Below are positions 7,538 to 15,417 of a stretch of 64,000 bases of DNA, piece after piece (the stretch's first letter is position 1; each line of letters starts with the position of its first letter). A model generated the notes under the pieces. The model had not been told where the DNA came from and ran no database searches. It was given only the letters and a program-made list of their open reading frames with translations. A program made the translations under genes and the position numbers. The DNA is taken from positions 620,001 to 684,000 of the forward strand of contig JAFLBS010000001.1 in NCBI GenBank assembly GCA_017303755.1. The letters are read 5' to 3'. This DNA is from Flavobacteriales bacterium. GTDB lineage: Bacteria; Bacteroidota; Bacteroidia; Flavobacteriales; Flavobacteriaceae.

Positions 7538-8661
7538 AATTCAAATTGAGTTTTATTGATCGTTTGGTAGTTTAATTCAAGTGGAGTTAAGTCGTTTTGA
7601 TTATTTGAAAACAAGACCGCACATTTAGAATTGGTTCGTAAATAGAGTTCTCCTTTAAATTCTTCAAAACAACCCTCGTATCTGTTTTTTACATCTATCT
7701 CTAATTGTTGAGCAAGAAGTAAAAAATTATAATGCTCGGTTAACTTTTTTTGCAATTCAGGAATCTGATTGTTTCTCTGCCCAATGAGTAATTCCCTTTC
7801 TGTATTTAGTTTGGAGATCTCTTTTGCTTCTCTTCTGTTTTTTTTATAGGCATTAATTTCTTCTTTGCTTGGTCTGTAGTTATGAACCAAGTAACAGGCA
7901 ATTAAGTATCCAAAAAAATTAATCAGCGTTGGAGTTAAAGGATTTGAGACAAAAACCTTAGTCATTTCAGGATTACTGATTATTAGAGAAGAAATCCTCA
8001 TTTGTGAGAATAGGTAAAATAAAATCACTACAGGTATAGCAAACAAGATGAAAAGAAGTACCTTTTTCTTTGGATTCTCACCACCATACTGCACTACGTA
8101 TTTTGGTGTAAGATGTCCCCACCAGAAAATGGCAATTGCAGAAATCAAAGAGATTGAAACCGCTGCTAAAACACCACCTCCCAGTAATTCATACACACTG
8201 AAATTTGCAATTAATTCGATTCCTGCAAGGAAATATAAAACGATAACTTTTTGGTAAAGCCATCCCTCTATTTTTGATCTGAGTCTTTCTGATGATTCAT
8301 CTACCTTTGCTTTTAAAACAATAAGAATATTTTCAATTTCTTTGATTTTTCTATTCAAATCTGCAATTACCTCTTTCGCATTTTGAATATCTTGTGAGGA
8401 TTGAAACTCACTTAATGCTCCTGCCAATGTTTGATCAATTCTGGTGATAAATCTTTGGTAATCAGATTTCATTACCCCGAGAAAATCTTTAATTTTTGCT
8501 TCCTTGGTAAAATTTTTAAAATCCATAGAAGCAATACGCTGAGCAGTCTTTTGGTGTTTGTTTACCAAAACGGTATCTTGAGTTTCTATAAAACTGATTA
8601 ATTCGCTGTTGATTAATCGAAAATGCTTTGGCTCTGCATTATTCTTAAATATATTTTTCAT
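7534..8661 (-). CDS. Coiled-coil membrane protein
   Basis: The 375-residue protein has an N-terminal cytosolic region with a coiled coil (about residues 85-130, IADLNRKIKEIENILIVLKAKV). Four hydrophobic segments follow at about 140-160, 163-180, 200-218 and 245-262, with a second coiled coil at ~268-310. No known domain is recognised. It is the promoter-proximal gene of the lipoprotein pair and overlaps it by 4 nt. Coiled-coil membrane proteins with a vWA lipoprotein partner suggest a small envelope complex, perhaps for mating or cell contact, but this is inferred from order alone. Confidence 0.5.
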   Translation of the reverse strand: MKNIFKNNAEPKHFRLINSELISFIETQDTVLVNKHQKTAQRIASMDFKNFTKEAKIKDFLGVMKSDYQRFITRIDQTLAGALSEFQSSQDIQNAKEVIADLNRKIKEIENILIVLKAKVDESSERLRSKIEGWLYQKVIVLYFLAGIELIANFSVYELLGGGVLAAVSISLISAIAIFWWGHLTPKYVVQYGGENPKKKVLLFILFAIPVVILFYLFSQMRISSLIISNPEMTKVFVSNPLTPTLINFFGYLIACYLVHNYRPSKEEINAYKKNRREAKEISKLNTERELLIGQRNNQIPELQKKLTEHYNFLLLAQQLEIDVKNRYEGCFEEFKGELYLRTNSKCAVLFSNNQNDLTPLELNYQTINKTQFEL

Positions 8662-8688
8662 ATTGATTTGTCATTACGTTAATAAATT

Positions 8689-8715
8689 AGCACTTCGAGA
8701 CTATCCCGAAGTGCT
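8689..8715 (-). terminator. Hairpin between the 80-residue gene and the membrane-protein gene
   Basis: A perfect 9-bp stem (AGCACTTCG at 8689-8697, CGAAGTGCT at 8707-8715) lies in the 65-bp gap between two minus-strand genes. It is followed by only a weak U-run, so it may be an attenuator or processing site rather than a full terminator. Confidence 0.5.
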
Positions 8716-8726
8716 TTATTAAGATT

Positions 8727-8966
8727 TTAGTTAGTTGAGTTAACTAATCGGTTGAAGAATTGTTGAGCAGCTTTGCGTGAATTAGAGAAGTAGGTTTGAT
8801 TAATTGTTCCATTAAACACAACATACATTGAAGTTTTTGGATCTTTTAAAAATCTGAAGTGCTCTTCTGAATCTAGAACTTGCATCGATTCAATTTGCTT
8901 GAGAGTAATGGAAGATAAGTTTTGGTGAAAAGCTCCTTTGCGTTGTTTTTTTGAATTTCGTTTCAT
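8727..8966 (-). CDS. Small basic hypothetical protein
   Basis: From the ATG at 8966 the product is 79 residues, beginning MKRNSKKQRKGAF; an upstream in-frame ATG at 8990 would add eight hydrophobic residues and is less convincing. The basic N-terminus could bind nucleic acid or be disordered. A central strand-like stretch (HFRFLKDPKTSMYVVFNG) resembles small plasmid proteins, but no family is identified. It is the first gene of the minus-strand transfer region and is separated from the next by a hairpin, so it may be transcribed at a different level. Confidence 0.45.
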   Translation of the reverse strand: MKRNSKKQRKGAFHQNLSSITLKQIESMQVLDSEEHFRFLKDPKTSMYVVFNGTINQTYFSNSRKAAQQFFNRLVNSTN

Positions 8967-9009
8967 AATAATTAGCATTATGTTAAACAAAACTCAAAGC
9001 CTAAAGATG

Positions 9010-9039
9010 TTGACTTTTTTTTCTACTTGACTAGTATTG
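9010..9039 (+). promoter_or_regulatory. Bacteroidota-type promoter for the candidate small RNA
   Basis: TTG at 9010-9012 and TAGTATTG at 9032-9039 are 19 nt apart, the same spacing as the TTG-N19-TATATTTG promoter at 57803-57832. One position differs from the TAnnTTTG consensus. It points at the structured segment that ends in a strong terminator. Confidence 0.4.
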
Positions 9040-9044
9040 TAGTT

Positions 9045-9140
9045 GTCCTAGCGAAAATTGCAGTTTTCGTTTGGGAAAGTCATTGACATTTTGTTACTTT
9101 GAGTGTCATTGGCAGGGAGCTGTTCGCAGCTCCTTTTTTT
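9045..9140 (+). ncRNA. Candidate ~95-nt structured small RNA with strong terminator
   Basis: No plus-strand gene lies upstream, yet a textbook terminator stands at 9116-9140: a 7-bp GGAGCTG/CAGCTCC stem closed by a TTCG tetraloop and followed by seven T. Before it, two further hairpins can be drawn: CGAAAA/TTTTCG around 9052-9069, and TGACA/TGTCA around 9084-9108. With the promoter at 9010-9039 this makes a short transcript of three hairpins, starting near 9045. It could be a regulatory RNA of the mobile element, or a leftover terminator. No known RNA family is recognised. The remaining 9141-9313 shows only the leader of the next gene. Confidence 0.45.
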
Positions 9141-9313
9141 AATGGAGCTATTCCCTTACAACCAAATGACAGCACAAAGCAAAATCGGAATTCTTAACAA
9201 AAAATCTTTTTTTGTCTAATGTTCTCACAAAAAGTCACAAGATTGATTTTCAGCGAATTGCAAATCATTTTTTTAATATTTTTACAAAATCTTGATTTAA
9301 ACCTTTGCATTAT

Positions 9314-10597
9314 ATGGAAAATAATATAGAAAATTTAGAAGCTCTAGGAGAAAGACTGAAAAAATGTTATGCATTTTTACATAAAGATGATAAGAATAAA
9401 TTAGGGCATCTTTACAGCACTAATAAATCTGAAACTAATCCTTATTTTAAGGCTTTAAGTATAGATTTAAAAGATAGATTTGGAGATGAAGCATCTGGAT
9501 TTTCAACCTCTACAATTAGGGATATTTATAATCTTACATATAATGCTAAAAAAAGAGACACACTTATTAATTTAGAATTATTTTGTAAAGAAATAGAAGA
9601 TGAAATAGAAAAAGAAAAGCAACAAGTTCAGGAAAAGACTACTGAATCTCCTCAATTTGACCAAGGGATTGAAGATCGTAAGTTTGTGATTTCATCATTC
9701 CTTAATATAAAAGATGGTAATTTTTTTGAAAAATATAGAACTCTTATCGCTTATTTTTTTGCTTCATTTTCAGTACCAATTCTATTCATTTTTTTAATCT
9801 ATTTTGCCAACCAAGACAATATTGTTGCTTTAGGGGTTTTACTTCAATTATTATGGATAATTTCGGCAATAGTTACAATTTTTGGAATTTACTACACTAT
9901 AAAATATGCAAAAACTACTAAAGTTATTGTTGGTAGGCTCATTGTTTACTTTATAGGAATCTTAATAAGTGTTTTAATGATTCTTTACATAATTGTTGGA
10001 ACAAATTATATTGTCGATGAATTAGGTGATATTCCAAATGAATCACCTATCCAGAGCAGTCCATTTGTATATGACCCAGCAAGATTAGGTCTGGGCAATA
10101 CTTCAATTAGTCATTATGATGGTGTTGCGGACTCCTTGGATGAATTAGATGTCAAGAATATGATCGATGGAGATACTCTTGACTTTTTTGTTTATATAGA
10201 TTATCAAAATGCCTCTAATAAGACATTAAAAAATACAAAAACAAGTATTAAATTCCCAAAAAAAGGCAATTCTAGTAAAGCTTCTATTTTTGGGATGTTA
10301 TTCACTTCTAATGAGCAAGAATTCCTTACCGACCAAACCTATCTAGTTAATTTGCCAAATTCTTGGAGTTTAACCCTAGTTAATGCAAGATGCACAAATA
10401 CACATCCTCAAAAGGATTGTCCTGGATATGCCTATGACGTTCCTCTAAAACTTGAAGACCTTAATAGTGATAATGGAGCATCTTTACCCTACTTAGATAA
10501 TTATGGATACAGCAAAACCAACGGATTTACAGGGGCATGCTCTCAAGGTCATGTAATTGTCCAATTTCAGTTGATTAACACAACTAGTAGAGAATAA
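9314..10597 (+). CDS. Unknown membrane protein, element cargo
   Basis: The ATG at 9314 gives 427 residues; an earlier TTG at 9305 is possible but a promoter-like AACCTTTG ends at 9307, favouring a leaderless start at 9314. The N-terminal ~145 residues are soluble and helical with a coiled-coil end. Four hydrophobic segments lie at about 147-165, 172-195, 198-205 and 207-232. The C-terminal ~190 residues (after ELGDIPNE) look extracytoplasmic and contain two spaced cysteines in RCTNTHPQKDCPG plus another near the end. No family is recognised. It is transcribed against the mobilization genes, has its own promoter, and is very AT-rich, so it is probably cargo; a membrane effector of a defence system is one option. 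Confidence 0.55.
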   Translation: MENNIENLEALGERLKKCYAFLHKDDKNKLGHLYSTNKSETNPYFKALSIDLKDRFGDEASGFSTSTIRDIYNLTYNAKKRDTLINLELFCKEIEDEIEKEKQQVQEKTTESPQFDQGIEDRKFVISSFLNIKDGNFFEKYRTLIAYFFASFSVPILFIFLIYFANQDNIVALGVLLQLLWIISAIVTIFGIYYTIKYAKTTKVIVGRLIVYFIGILISVLMILYIIVGTNYIVDELGDIPNESPIQSSPFVYDPARLGLGNTSISHYDGVADSLDELDVKNMIDGDTLDFFVYIDYQNASNKTLKNTKTSIKFPKKGNSSKASIFGMLFTSNEQEFLTDQTYLVNLPNSWSLTLVNARCTNTHPQKDCPGYAYDVPLKLEDLNSDNGASLPYLDNYGYSKTNGFTGACSQGHVIVQFQLINTTSRE

Positions 10598-10688
10598 GAA
10601 AATAATAAATCAATTACTACATTCTAGTAACATATAATATTATTAATGGTATAACTACCATTGATTAGTTGAACTCTTTTTGAAATAG

Positions 10689-10718
10689 AAAAAAATCTCC
10701 CAATAATTAAATTGGGAG
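10689..10718 (-). terminator. Rho-independent terminator
   Basis: A perfect 8-bp stem, CTCCCAAT at 10697-10704 and ATTGGGAG at 10711-10718, is followed on the minus strand by seven U (A-run 10689-10695). It terminates the 155-residue gene that ends at 10726 and also lies in the convergent gap behind the plus-strand membrane gene. Confidence 0.8.
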
Positions 10719-10725
10719 GTGTCTA

Positions 10726-11193
10726 CTAAATTAATGAATTCTCTTTTAATGAAAAATATCTTTCATCATTTATAACAACCGAATCAAGAACATCAATTTC
10801 AAATGAAGAAAGTTGCTTTTGATACACTTTAGTAATTATTGGAGGAAATTCGTCATCTTTATCTATTTTTCTATTAAAATCCATCAAGAATACTACCCTC
10901 TTAACATCACTCATTAGAATAATTCTAATGGATTCAGTTAGTGTATGCGAGTGAAATTTTGATAAACGAATTTGATAGTAACCCTTAACCTTCATATCAT
11001 CAGTAATAAAAAACATGTAGACATAATAGTTGAACCCTTTTCCTGTAAAATATTTATCTTTGATATATTTCCAAACTGATTCTTCACTATATAAAGGAAG
11101 TCTTTTTTTAAACGGTTGTACAATGTTTAATTGATAGACTTCATTGTTATAATCCAATTGAAATTCATTAAAGTGAATGCCATTTTTTGCCAT
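10726..11193 (-). CDS. Hypothetical soluble protein
   Basis: The 155-residue protein shows alternating hydrophobic strands (YYVYMFFITDDMKVKGYYQIRLSKF; RIILMSDVKRVVFLMDF), suggesting an alpha/beta or beta-sandwich fold. No signal peptide or membrane segment is visible, and no family is recognised. It stands alone between its terminator and the replication-type gene upstream, in the middle of the mobile element, so it is most likely element cargo or an accessory gene. Confidence 0.5.
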   Translation of the reverse strand: MAKNGIHFNEFQLDYNNEVYQLNIVQPFKKRLPLYSEESVWKYIKDKYFTGKGFNYYVYMFFITDDMKVKGYYQIRLSKFHSHTLTESIRIILMSDVKRVVFLMDFNRKIDKDDEFPPIITKVYQKQLSSFEIDVLDSVVINDERYFSLKENSLI

Positions 11194-11299
11194 ATTATTA
11201 AATTTATAGTTTTAATAATCATACTATAAACAATGGTAAAGTCAAATTCATATAACTGATTATCAAACAATTAAAATAAAAGCTTTAGCTTTTAAAAAG

Positions 11300-11326
11300 A
11301 AAAAAGACAGTTGGCTATAACCAACT
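11300..11326 (-). terminator. Terminator overlapping the 3' end of the winged-helix gene
   Basis: AGTTGG (11309-11314) pairs with CCAACT (11321-11326). On the minus strand the stem is followed by a U-rich stretch (A-run 11300-11305). The stem includes the stop codon of the winged-helix gene. Confidence 0.6.
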
Positions 11327-11872
11327 ATCTCTTTCCTTTTGCTTATTCATTTCTTGTTTTTTTAACTTCTCTCGTCTAATTTGTTCTATCCGTACATGGT
11401 CTGGAACTCTTTCATTTACGTTATACTTTTGTAAAGAAATGTCTTTTGTAATAAGCAAATTTTGCGGTGTTTTTTCTTTGGTTTTTTCGTTGTAGAGCGT
11501 ATTATTTTCACTGTAGAATGTACTTTTTTCGTTGGTTGGAGTATTTTCTAACACCAGTGAATAGTAGACTCTTTTTGCTTTTTTACGCCTTAGTGGGTCG
11601 CTTAAATTATTCAAATAATCATCGCTCACTCCAATAAGTCCGTGATCGAGTAGTTCCTGAATACCCGAAGTCACACTTCGGTTGGAGAGTCCCGTCTTTT
11701 CAAACTGCGAGTGAGCAATCCAATCACGCTTCTTTACGTTCCCATTCTCATCGCGCCAGCCAAGTAGGTTTCTGACTATTTTTAAATATACCCTTACCGC
11801 TGACCCGCTTAGGCTTTCAAGATTCGAGTCGAAAAAAGTATTAGGAACAGGTGTGGTGTTATTAAGCCTCAT
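11315..11872 (-). CDS. Winged-helix replication-initiator-like protein
   Basis: From the ATG at 11872 the product has 185 residues. Residues ~15-100 follow the winged-helix pattern of replisome-organiser/plasmid Rep proteins: LSGSAVRVYLKIVRNLLGW, then FEKTGLSNRSVTSGIQELLDHGLI as a helix-turn-helix, then a basic wing (RRKKAKRVYYSLVL). The second half is a charged linker ending in a helical tail (IEQIRREKLKKQEMNKQKE). Such proteins bind origin DNA and recruit helicase. The start overlaps the stop of the 70-residue gene by 11 nt, suggesting coupling. The inverted-repeat nest upstream at 12149-12248 is its natural candidate target. The replication role is inferred. Confidence 0.55.
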   Translation of the reverse strand: MRLNNTTPVPNTFFDSNLESLSGSAVRVYLKIVRNLLGWRDENGNVKKRDWIAHSQFEKTGLSNRSVTSGIQELLDHGLIGVSDDYLNNLSDPLRRKKAKRVYYSLVLENTPTNEKSTFYSENNTLYNEKTKEKTPQNLLITKDISLQKYNVNERVPDHVRIEQIRREKLKKQEMNKQKERDSWL

Positions 11873-12074
11873 GTTCACCAAAATCAATTACTGGCAAGGG
11901 CTCATTATGATTTGGGAAAATCATAAAGTCAGTATCGGGTTGTTGGTAGAGTTGTAAAAACCATCCTCCATTTTCGGTTACTTTAATAACTCCTACTTTG
12001 TGGTAAATATGTTTTTCATTGGCAACTGCTTGGTTAATAGTTTTGCGAGTAACAACATTGTAAAATTTAGTCAT
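11862..12074 (-). CDS. Hypothetical 70-residue protein
   Basis: This small protein begins MTKFYNVVTRKTINQAV and contains strand-like pieces (HKVGVIKVTENGGWFLQLY) ending in an acidic tail. No family is recognised. It is the first gene of a two-gene unit with the winged-helix protein, whose start lies inside this gene's end, and it directly faces the inverted-repeat region. That arrangement would fit a copy-number or replication accessory protein, but nothing in the sequence proves it. Confidence 0.45.
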   Translation of the reverse strand: MTKFYNVVTRKTINQAVANEKHIYHKVGVIKVTENGGWFLQLYQQPDTDFMIFPNHNEPLPVIDFGEHEA

Positions 12075-12148
12075 GCTAAAAATTTGTAAATTACGTGCAA
12101 CTACCTTAGGGTTTTATCCCAATACCTCCCTACAGGCTTGAAACGGAT

Positions 12149-12248
12149 GTCGTATAAAGGGAATTGTGCGACATTACTTGTTAATATTATAAAGGACAAA
12201 TGTCCTTTATAAATAATCACATAAGTAACCCCTTTCCCTTTATCCGAC
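12149..12248. repeat. Nested inverted repeats, candidate origin or transfer origin
   Basis: The gap 12075-12381 holds an outer 13-bp inverted repeat with one mismatch (GTCGTATAAAGGG at 12149-12161, CCCTTTATCCGAC at 12236-12248). Within it lies a perfect 12-bp palindrome, TTATAAAGGACA (12187-12198) and TGTCCTTTATAA (12201-12212), separated by two bases. A third pair, ATGTCG/CGACAT, overlaps the left arm (about 12147-12173). The core 10-mer AGGACAAATG also occurs in the hairpin at 2267-2308. Position next to a Rep-like gene and a recombinase suggests an origin, but no function is proven. Confidence 0.5.
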
Positions 12249-12353
12249 TTAATAGTAACTTAAATACAAAGTATGAACTTTATAAAAACGTTACAAGTAG
12301 TAAGAAAATATTCGTAGTAGAAAGCACTGGTAAAATTATATACTAACTCAAAT

Positions 12354-12380
12354 AAAAAAACAACTCTTTTGTGAGTTGTT
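12354..12380 (-). terminator. Rho-independent terminator of the recombinase gene
   Basis: AACAACTC (12359-12366) and GAGTTGTT (12373-12380) form an 8-bp stem followed on the minus strand by seven U (A-run 12354-12360). It begins directly after the recombinase stop. Confidence 0.85.
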
Positions 12381-12381
12381 T

Positions 12382-13281
12382 CTAAGCGGTTTGAAAATTG
12401 GAAAATGTAGTTAAATATTTTCGTGCCACATCTTCATACCGTTTTTGAGATAGTTGCATATATTGAAAACTTGATTCTGGCTTCACATGTCGAAGTAGTG
12501 CCGAAACATCTCGAACGCTTCCTCCTTGATCGAGTATGTAGTTTGCTTTTCCGTGCCTAAAACTGTGTGGTGTTATCTTCTTATCAAGCATTGCCATATC
12601 GGCTAATTCTATAATCCACCTCTGTATGCTTCTTGGGGTGAATACCTTCCCTGTTTTGGGATTGACCAGTAAATTTGGTGTGGCTGTTTCCATACACAAA
12701 CGAATTCCTAAATACCGATTGAGTAAATCATTGGTGTCACTTCCCCATATAACTAGGTTGTAGCGCATACTTTTTCGAGTTCTAACTTTTGCTGTTCGAA
12801 GTCCGTCCTGCCCTTGCTCATTGATGTCTGAAATTTTAATATCCAGTAGTTCACTGATGCGCATTCCTGTATCCCAAAGCAGATGAATAATTAACTTCTT
12901 TTGCAAATCTTGTATATTATCGACTTGCAATAAATCGCTCATGTCCTCCAAGTCTTCTTTGGTTACAATCTCCTTATCGGCACTCACATACCGAATTGGA
13001 ATAATCTCCTTTGGATTAAAGAGTGTCATTCCTCTTCCGTGCCAAAACCAAAAGAAATTCTTGAGTATTCTTGCCGAATACGAAATAGTATTTAGGCTGT
13101 ATTTGTCTTCCAAGCTTCGGTGAAAAGCCACAATATCATCACCGTTTATATCGGTTAATTTTTTCTTTGGAGCAACAAAAGCTGCAAACTGCTCCAATCG
13201 TATTTTATAGTTTATATAAGCTGCATTAGTGTGGGTTTCTTTCCAATTTAAGTAAGTATTTATAGAATCTGTAATAGTCAT
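12382..13281 (-). CDS. Tyrosine recombinase / integrase
   Basis: This is a complete XerC/D-like phage-integrase-family recombinase of 299 residues. The N-terminal SAM-like core-binding domain covers about residues 1-90. The catalytic set is present: R141 (GMRISELL), K170 (RTRKSMR), H239 and R242 in HSFRH, H265 (RHVKPESS), and the nucleophile Y274 (FQYMQL). It would integrate and excise the element at a short core site by strand exchange through a Holliday junction. It has its own terminator and is preceded by a strong hairpin at 13287-13323. No att direct repeat or target tRNA was found in the window, so the ends of the element remain undefined. Confidence 0.88.
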   Translation of the reverse strand: MTITDSINTYLNWKETHTNAAYINYKIRLEQFAAFVAPKKKLTDINGDDIVAFHRSLEDKYSLNTISYSARILKNFFWFWHGRGMTLFNPKEIIPIRYVSADKEIVTKEDLEDMSDLLQVDNIQDLQKKLIIHLLWDTGMRISELLDIKISDINEQGQDGLRTAKVRTRKSMRYNLVIWGSDTNDLLNRYLGIRLCMETATPNLLVNPKTGKVFTPRSIQRWIIELADMAMLDKKITPHSFRHGKANYILDQGGSVRDVSALLRHVKPESSFQYMQLSQKRYEDVARKYLTTFSNFQTA

Positions 13282-13286
13282 ATCAT

Positions 13287-13323
13287 AAAAGACCCGCCAA
13301 AAGGAAATCTGAGCGGGTCTTTT
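13287..13323. terminator. Strong 11-bp hairpin upstream of the recombinase
   Basis: AAAAGACCCGC (13287-13297) and GCGGGTCTTTT (13313-13323) form a perfect 11-bp stem with a 15-nt loop, five bases before the recombinase ATG. On either strand it resembles an intrinsic terminator. On the minus strand it would lie in the recombinase leader and could act as an attenuator; on the plus strand it would block read-through from below. The rest of the gap, 13324-13689, contains a GC-richer patch near 13370-13430 but no gene I can support. Confidence 0.6.
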
Positions 13324-13689
13324 ATATACCCCAACTATTTTAAAATAAGCTAGAGGCAGATAAATAAACGCGCGTCGTTTCCTTTAATCCTTTTAACAAG
13401 TTAAAAAGACGAGGCTTTCGCCCAACGGTGTTTCTTGGTATTTAAGTTACTGCTAATAGTATATTTCATAAATAAATTTTTGCAAGAGTTTATCCTCTCT
13501 CAAAATCCAATGTGCACTTTCTCAAGACTATGGTATAATGGATACAAATAGAACGTAAAAAAGTTACCATCAAGAAGTTTTAAACAGTACCACACATTTA
13601 AAATAAAGCAAGTGTTCTTTCCACAGTCTTATTTTTAGACTATATAATTCAATACACCTTTATCGACCTTCTTATCTTCTTTTTACTAT

Positions 13690-14868
13690 ATGAATTGGCA
13701 TAAGCTTCTGCAAAATGATGTTAGTTATTTTGCTCGTACCAATTTTAGAGACCAAAGAAAACTTTTTGGCATCAAACAAGCCGACAGAATGTATCACTTC
13801 TATTGTGTGGGTATGAGCGGTGTCGGCAAGACATCTTTGCTAAAGTCGCTAATGATCCAAGATGCAGAAGAAAACGCAAATCGAGGATTTGCTTTCGTGG
13901 ATGTGCATGGAGACGCCTCACGGGAGGTAGTCCAAAAATTAAAGCAAAAACACCTTGACCATAAATTAGTGTACCTAGATGTCACTAATCCAGAGCTTGA
14001 TATTGGATACAATCCCCTTAGGTATGTATCTCCTTCTAAACGCTCACTAGTGGCTTCAAATATTTTAGAAATCTTTCAAAGGCAATGGAAATCAGCGTGG
14101 GGAATGAAGATAGAACATATACTCCGAATGATTCTTCTTACTCTATTGGATCAGCCAAAAGCCCAGCTTGCGGACGTCCTAAAACTTTTACATGAGAAAT
14201 CCTATCGGGAGCAATGTTTACCCTACATACAAAACCAAGACATCAAAACCTTTTGGATTAAAGAATTTCCAAACTACAAGCCTAGTGACTTGCTTCCTAT
14301 TATGAACAAACTCGGTGGCTTTCTTAGTCACACCATTGTTCGCAAAATTCTAATTGAAAACAAAAATCAATTATCCCTTCGCGAGATTATAGATAATCGT
14401 AAGATATTGATTATCAACATTTCTAGAGGTCATGTTGGTTCTGACGTGTCCAATATACTTGGAGGATTACTATTAACTTCTCTTGCCTCGGCTTCGTTTT
14501 CAAGAATTGATATTTTAGAAAAAGACCGAGTTCCCTTTTTTCTTTACATTGATGAGTTTCAAACCATTTCAGGAACGGAACTTATCGCTGAGCTACTGGC
14601 TCAGGTTCGGAAATTTAAAGTGGGACTCATCCTAGCCAATCAGTTCTTACATCAGTTAGAGCCAGAGGTCAGGGCAAGTGTTATTGGAAACGTTGGAACA
14701 ATTGTTAGTTTCCGTTTAGGAATCACCGATGCCCGATTAATGGCGAAGGAATTCCATCCTGTTTTTAGTGCAGAAGATTTTACTTCTCTTGCCAACCACT
14801 CCATTTACCTGCGGCTTATGATTGACGGAAGACCATCTGTCCCATTTAGTGCCGATACCATACTCTAA
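13690..14868 (+). CDS. Second coupling-type (TraD/VirD4/HerA-like) ATPase
   Basis: This 392-residue ATPase has Walker A GMSGVGKTS (residues 41-49), a VDVHGDASREVV segment, Walker B FFLYIDEF (about 285-292) and sensor-like ILANQFLHQL. The pattern resembles TraD-type DNA-transfer ATPases of mobile elements and HerA-like DNA pumps. It has no membrane segment. It is the first gene of the plus-strand operon (RadC, methylase and unknown proteins), whereas the TraG-type ATPase belongs to the mobilization operon on the other strand. The two are clearly different proteins, so this one may serve a DNA-processing step other than export. Family firm, task open. Confidence 0.75.
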   Translation: MNWHKLLQNDVSYFARTNFRDQRKLFGIKQADRMYHFYCVGMSGVGKTSLLKSLMIQDAEENANRGFAFVDVHGDASREVVQKLKQKHLDHKLVYLDVTNPELDIGYNPLRYVSPSKRSLVASNILEIFQRQWKSAWGMKIEHILRMILLTLLDQPKAQLADVLKLLHEKSYREQCLPYIQNQDIKTFWIKEFPNYKPSDLLPIMNKLGGFLSHTIVRKILIENKNQLSLREIIDNRKILIINISRGHVGSDVSNILGGLLLTSLASASFSRIDILEKDRVPFFLYIDEFQTISGTELIAELLAQVRKFKVGLILANQFLHQLEPEVRASVIGNVGTIVSFRLGITDARLMAKEFHPVFSAEDFTSLANHSIYLRLMIDGRPSVPFSADTIL

Positions 14869-14898
14869 GTGTCTAACAAATTAATTTACTTTTTTATT

Positions 14899-15369
14899 AT
14901 GAATAAAACAATCCTGCCCTTAAAGGAGCTACTGAGTTGTAACGAAATTCAACTCCATTACAAAAGGCAATTGTTTAATACAATGCCTCATCTTTCAAGT
15001 GTCGAAGAATCTCAAAGATATCTTCGTGAAATCATTGATTTAGAGCGAATCGATCTAGTGGAATTCTTCTGGGTAATGTATCTCACTAACTCAAATAGAT
15101 TAATTGCTGTAGCTGAAATAGGTGTAGGAAGTACCAATCTCGTAGCGGTATCGGTAAAAACCATTTTTCAAAAGGCATTACTTGTTAATGCCGTTGGCAT
15201 CATTGTGGCGCATAATCATCCTTCGGGAAGTCTCAGGGCTTCTGAAGCTGATATTGCTATGACTAAAAAAATAAATTCGGCTGCTAAAATTTTTGAAATG
15301 GCTCTTGTTGATCACATTATTATTACCTCTGAAGGATTTTTATCCTTTGCTCAAGAGGGATTACTTTAA
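14899..15369 (+). CDS. Short RadC-like JAB/MPN metalloprotein
   Basis: From the ATG at 14899 the product is 156 residues; a GTG at 14869 directly after the previous stop would add ten weakly conserved residues. It carries the JAMM metal motif of RadC proteins, AHNHPSG with H105 and H107, and a downstream aspartate (SEAD, D118). The N-terminal helix-hairpin-helix region of chromosomal RadC is missing, the short form common on plasmids and integrative elements. Function in DNA repair is doubtful for the family; a peptidase-like or replication accessory role has been suggested. It lies 30 bp after the ATPase gene. Confidence 0.8.
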   Translation: MNKTILPLKELLSCNEIQLHYKRQLFNTMPHLSSVEESQRYLREIIDLERIDLVEFFWVMYLTNSNRLIAVAEIGVGSTNLVAVSVKTIFQKALLVNAVGIIVAHNHPSGSLRASEADIAMTKKINSAAKIFEMALVDHIIITSEGFLSFAQEGLL

Positions 15370-15417
15370 TAAAAGTACTTCTCTTTTTTGGGTATTCTCT
15401 TTTCTTTATTTCCATCC

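Noticed and set aside
14869-14898. GTG start of RadC directly after the ATPase stop
   Set aside because: The extra ten residues are not conserved-looking; the ATG at 14899 is preferred.
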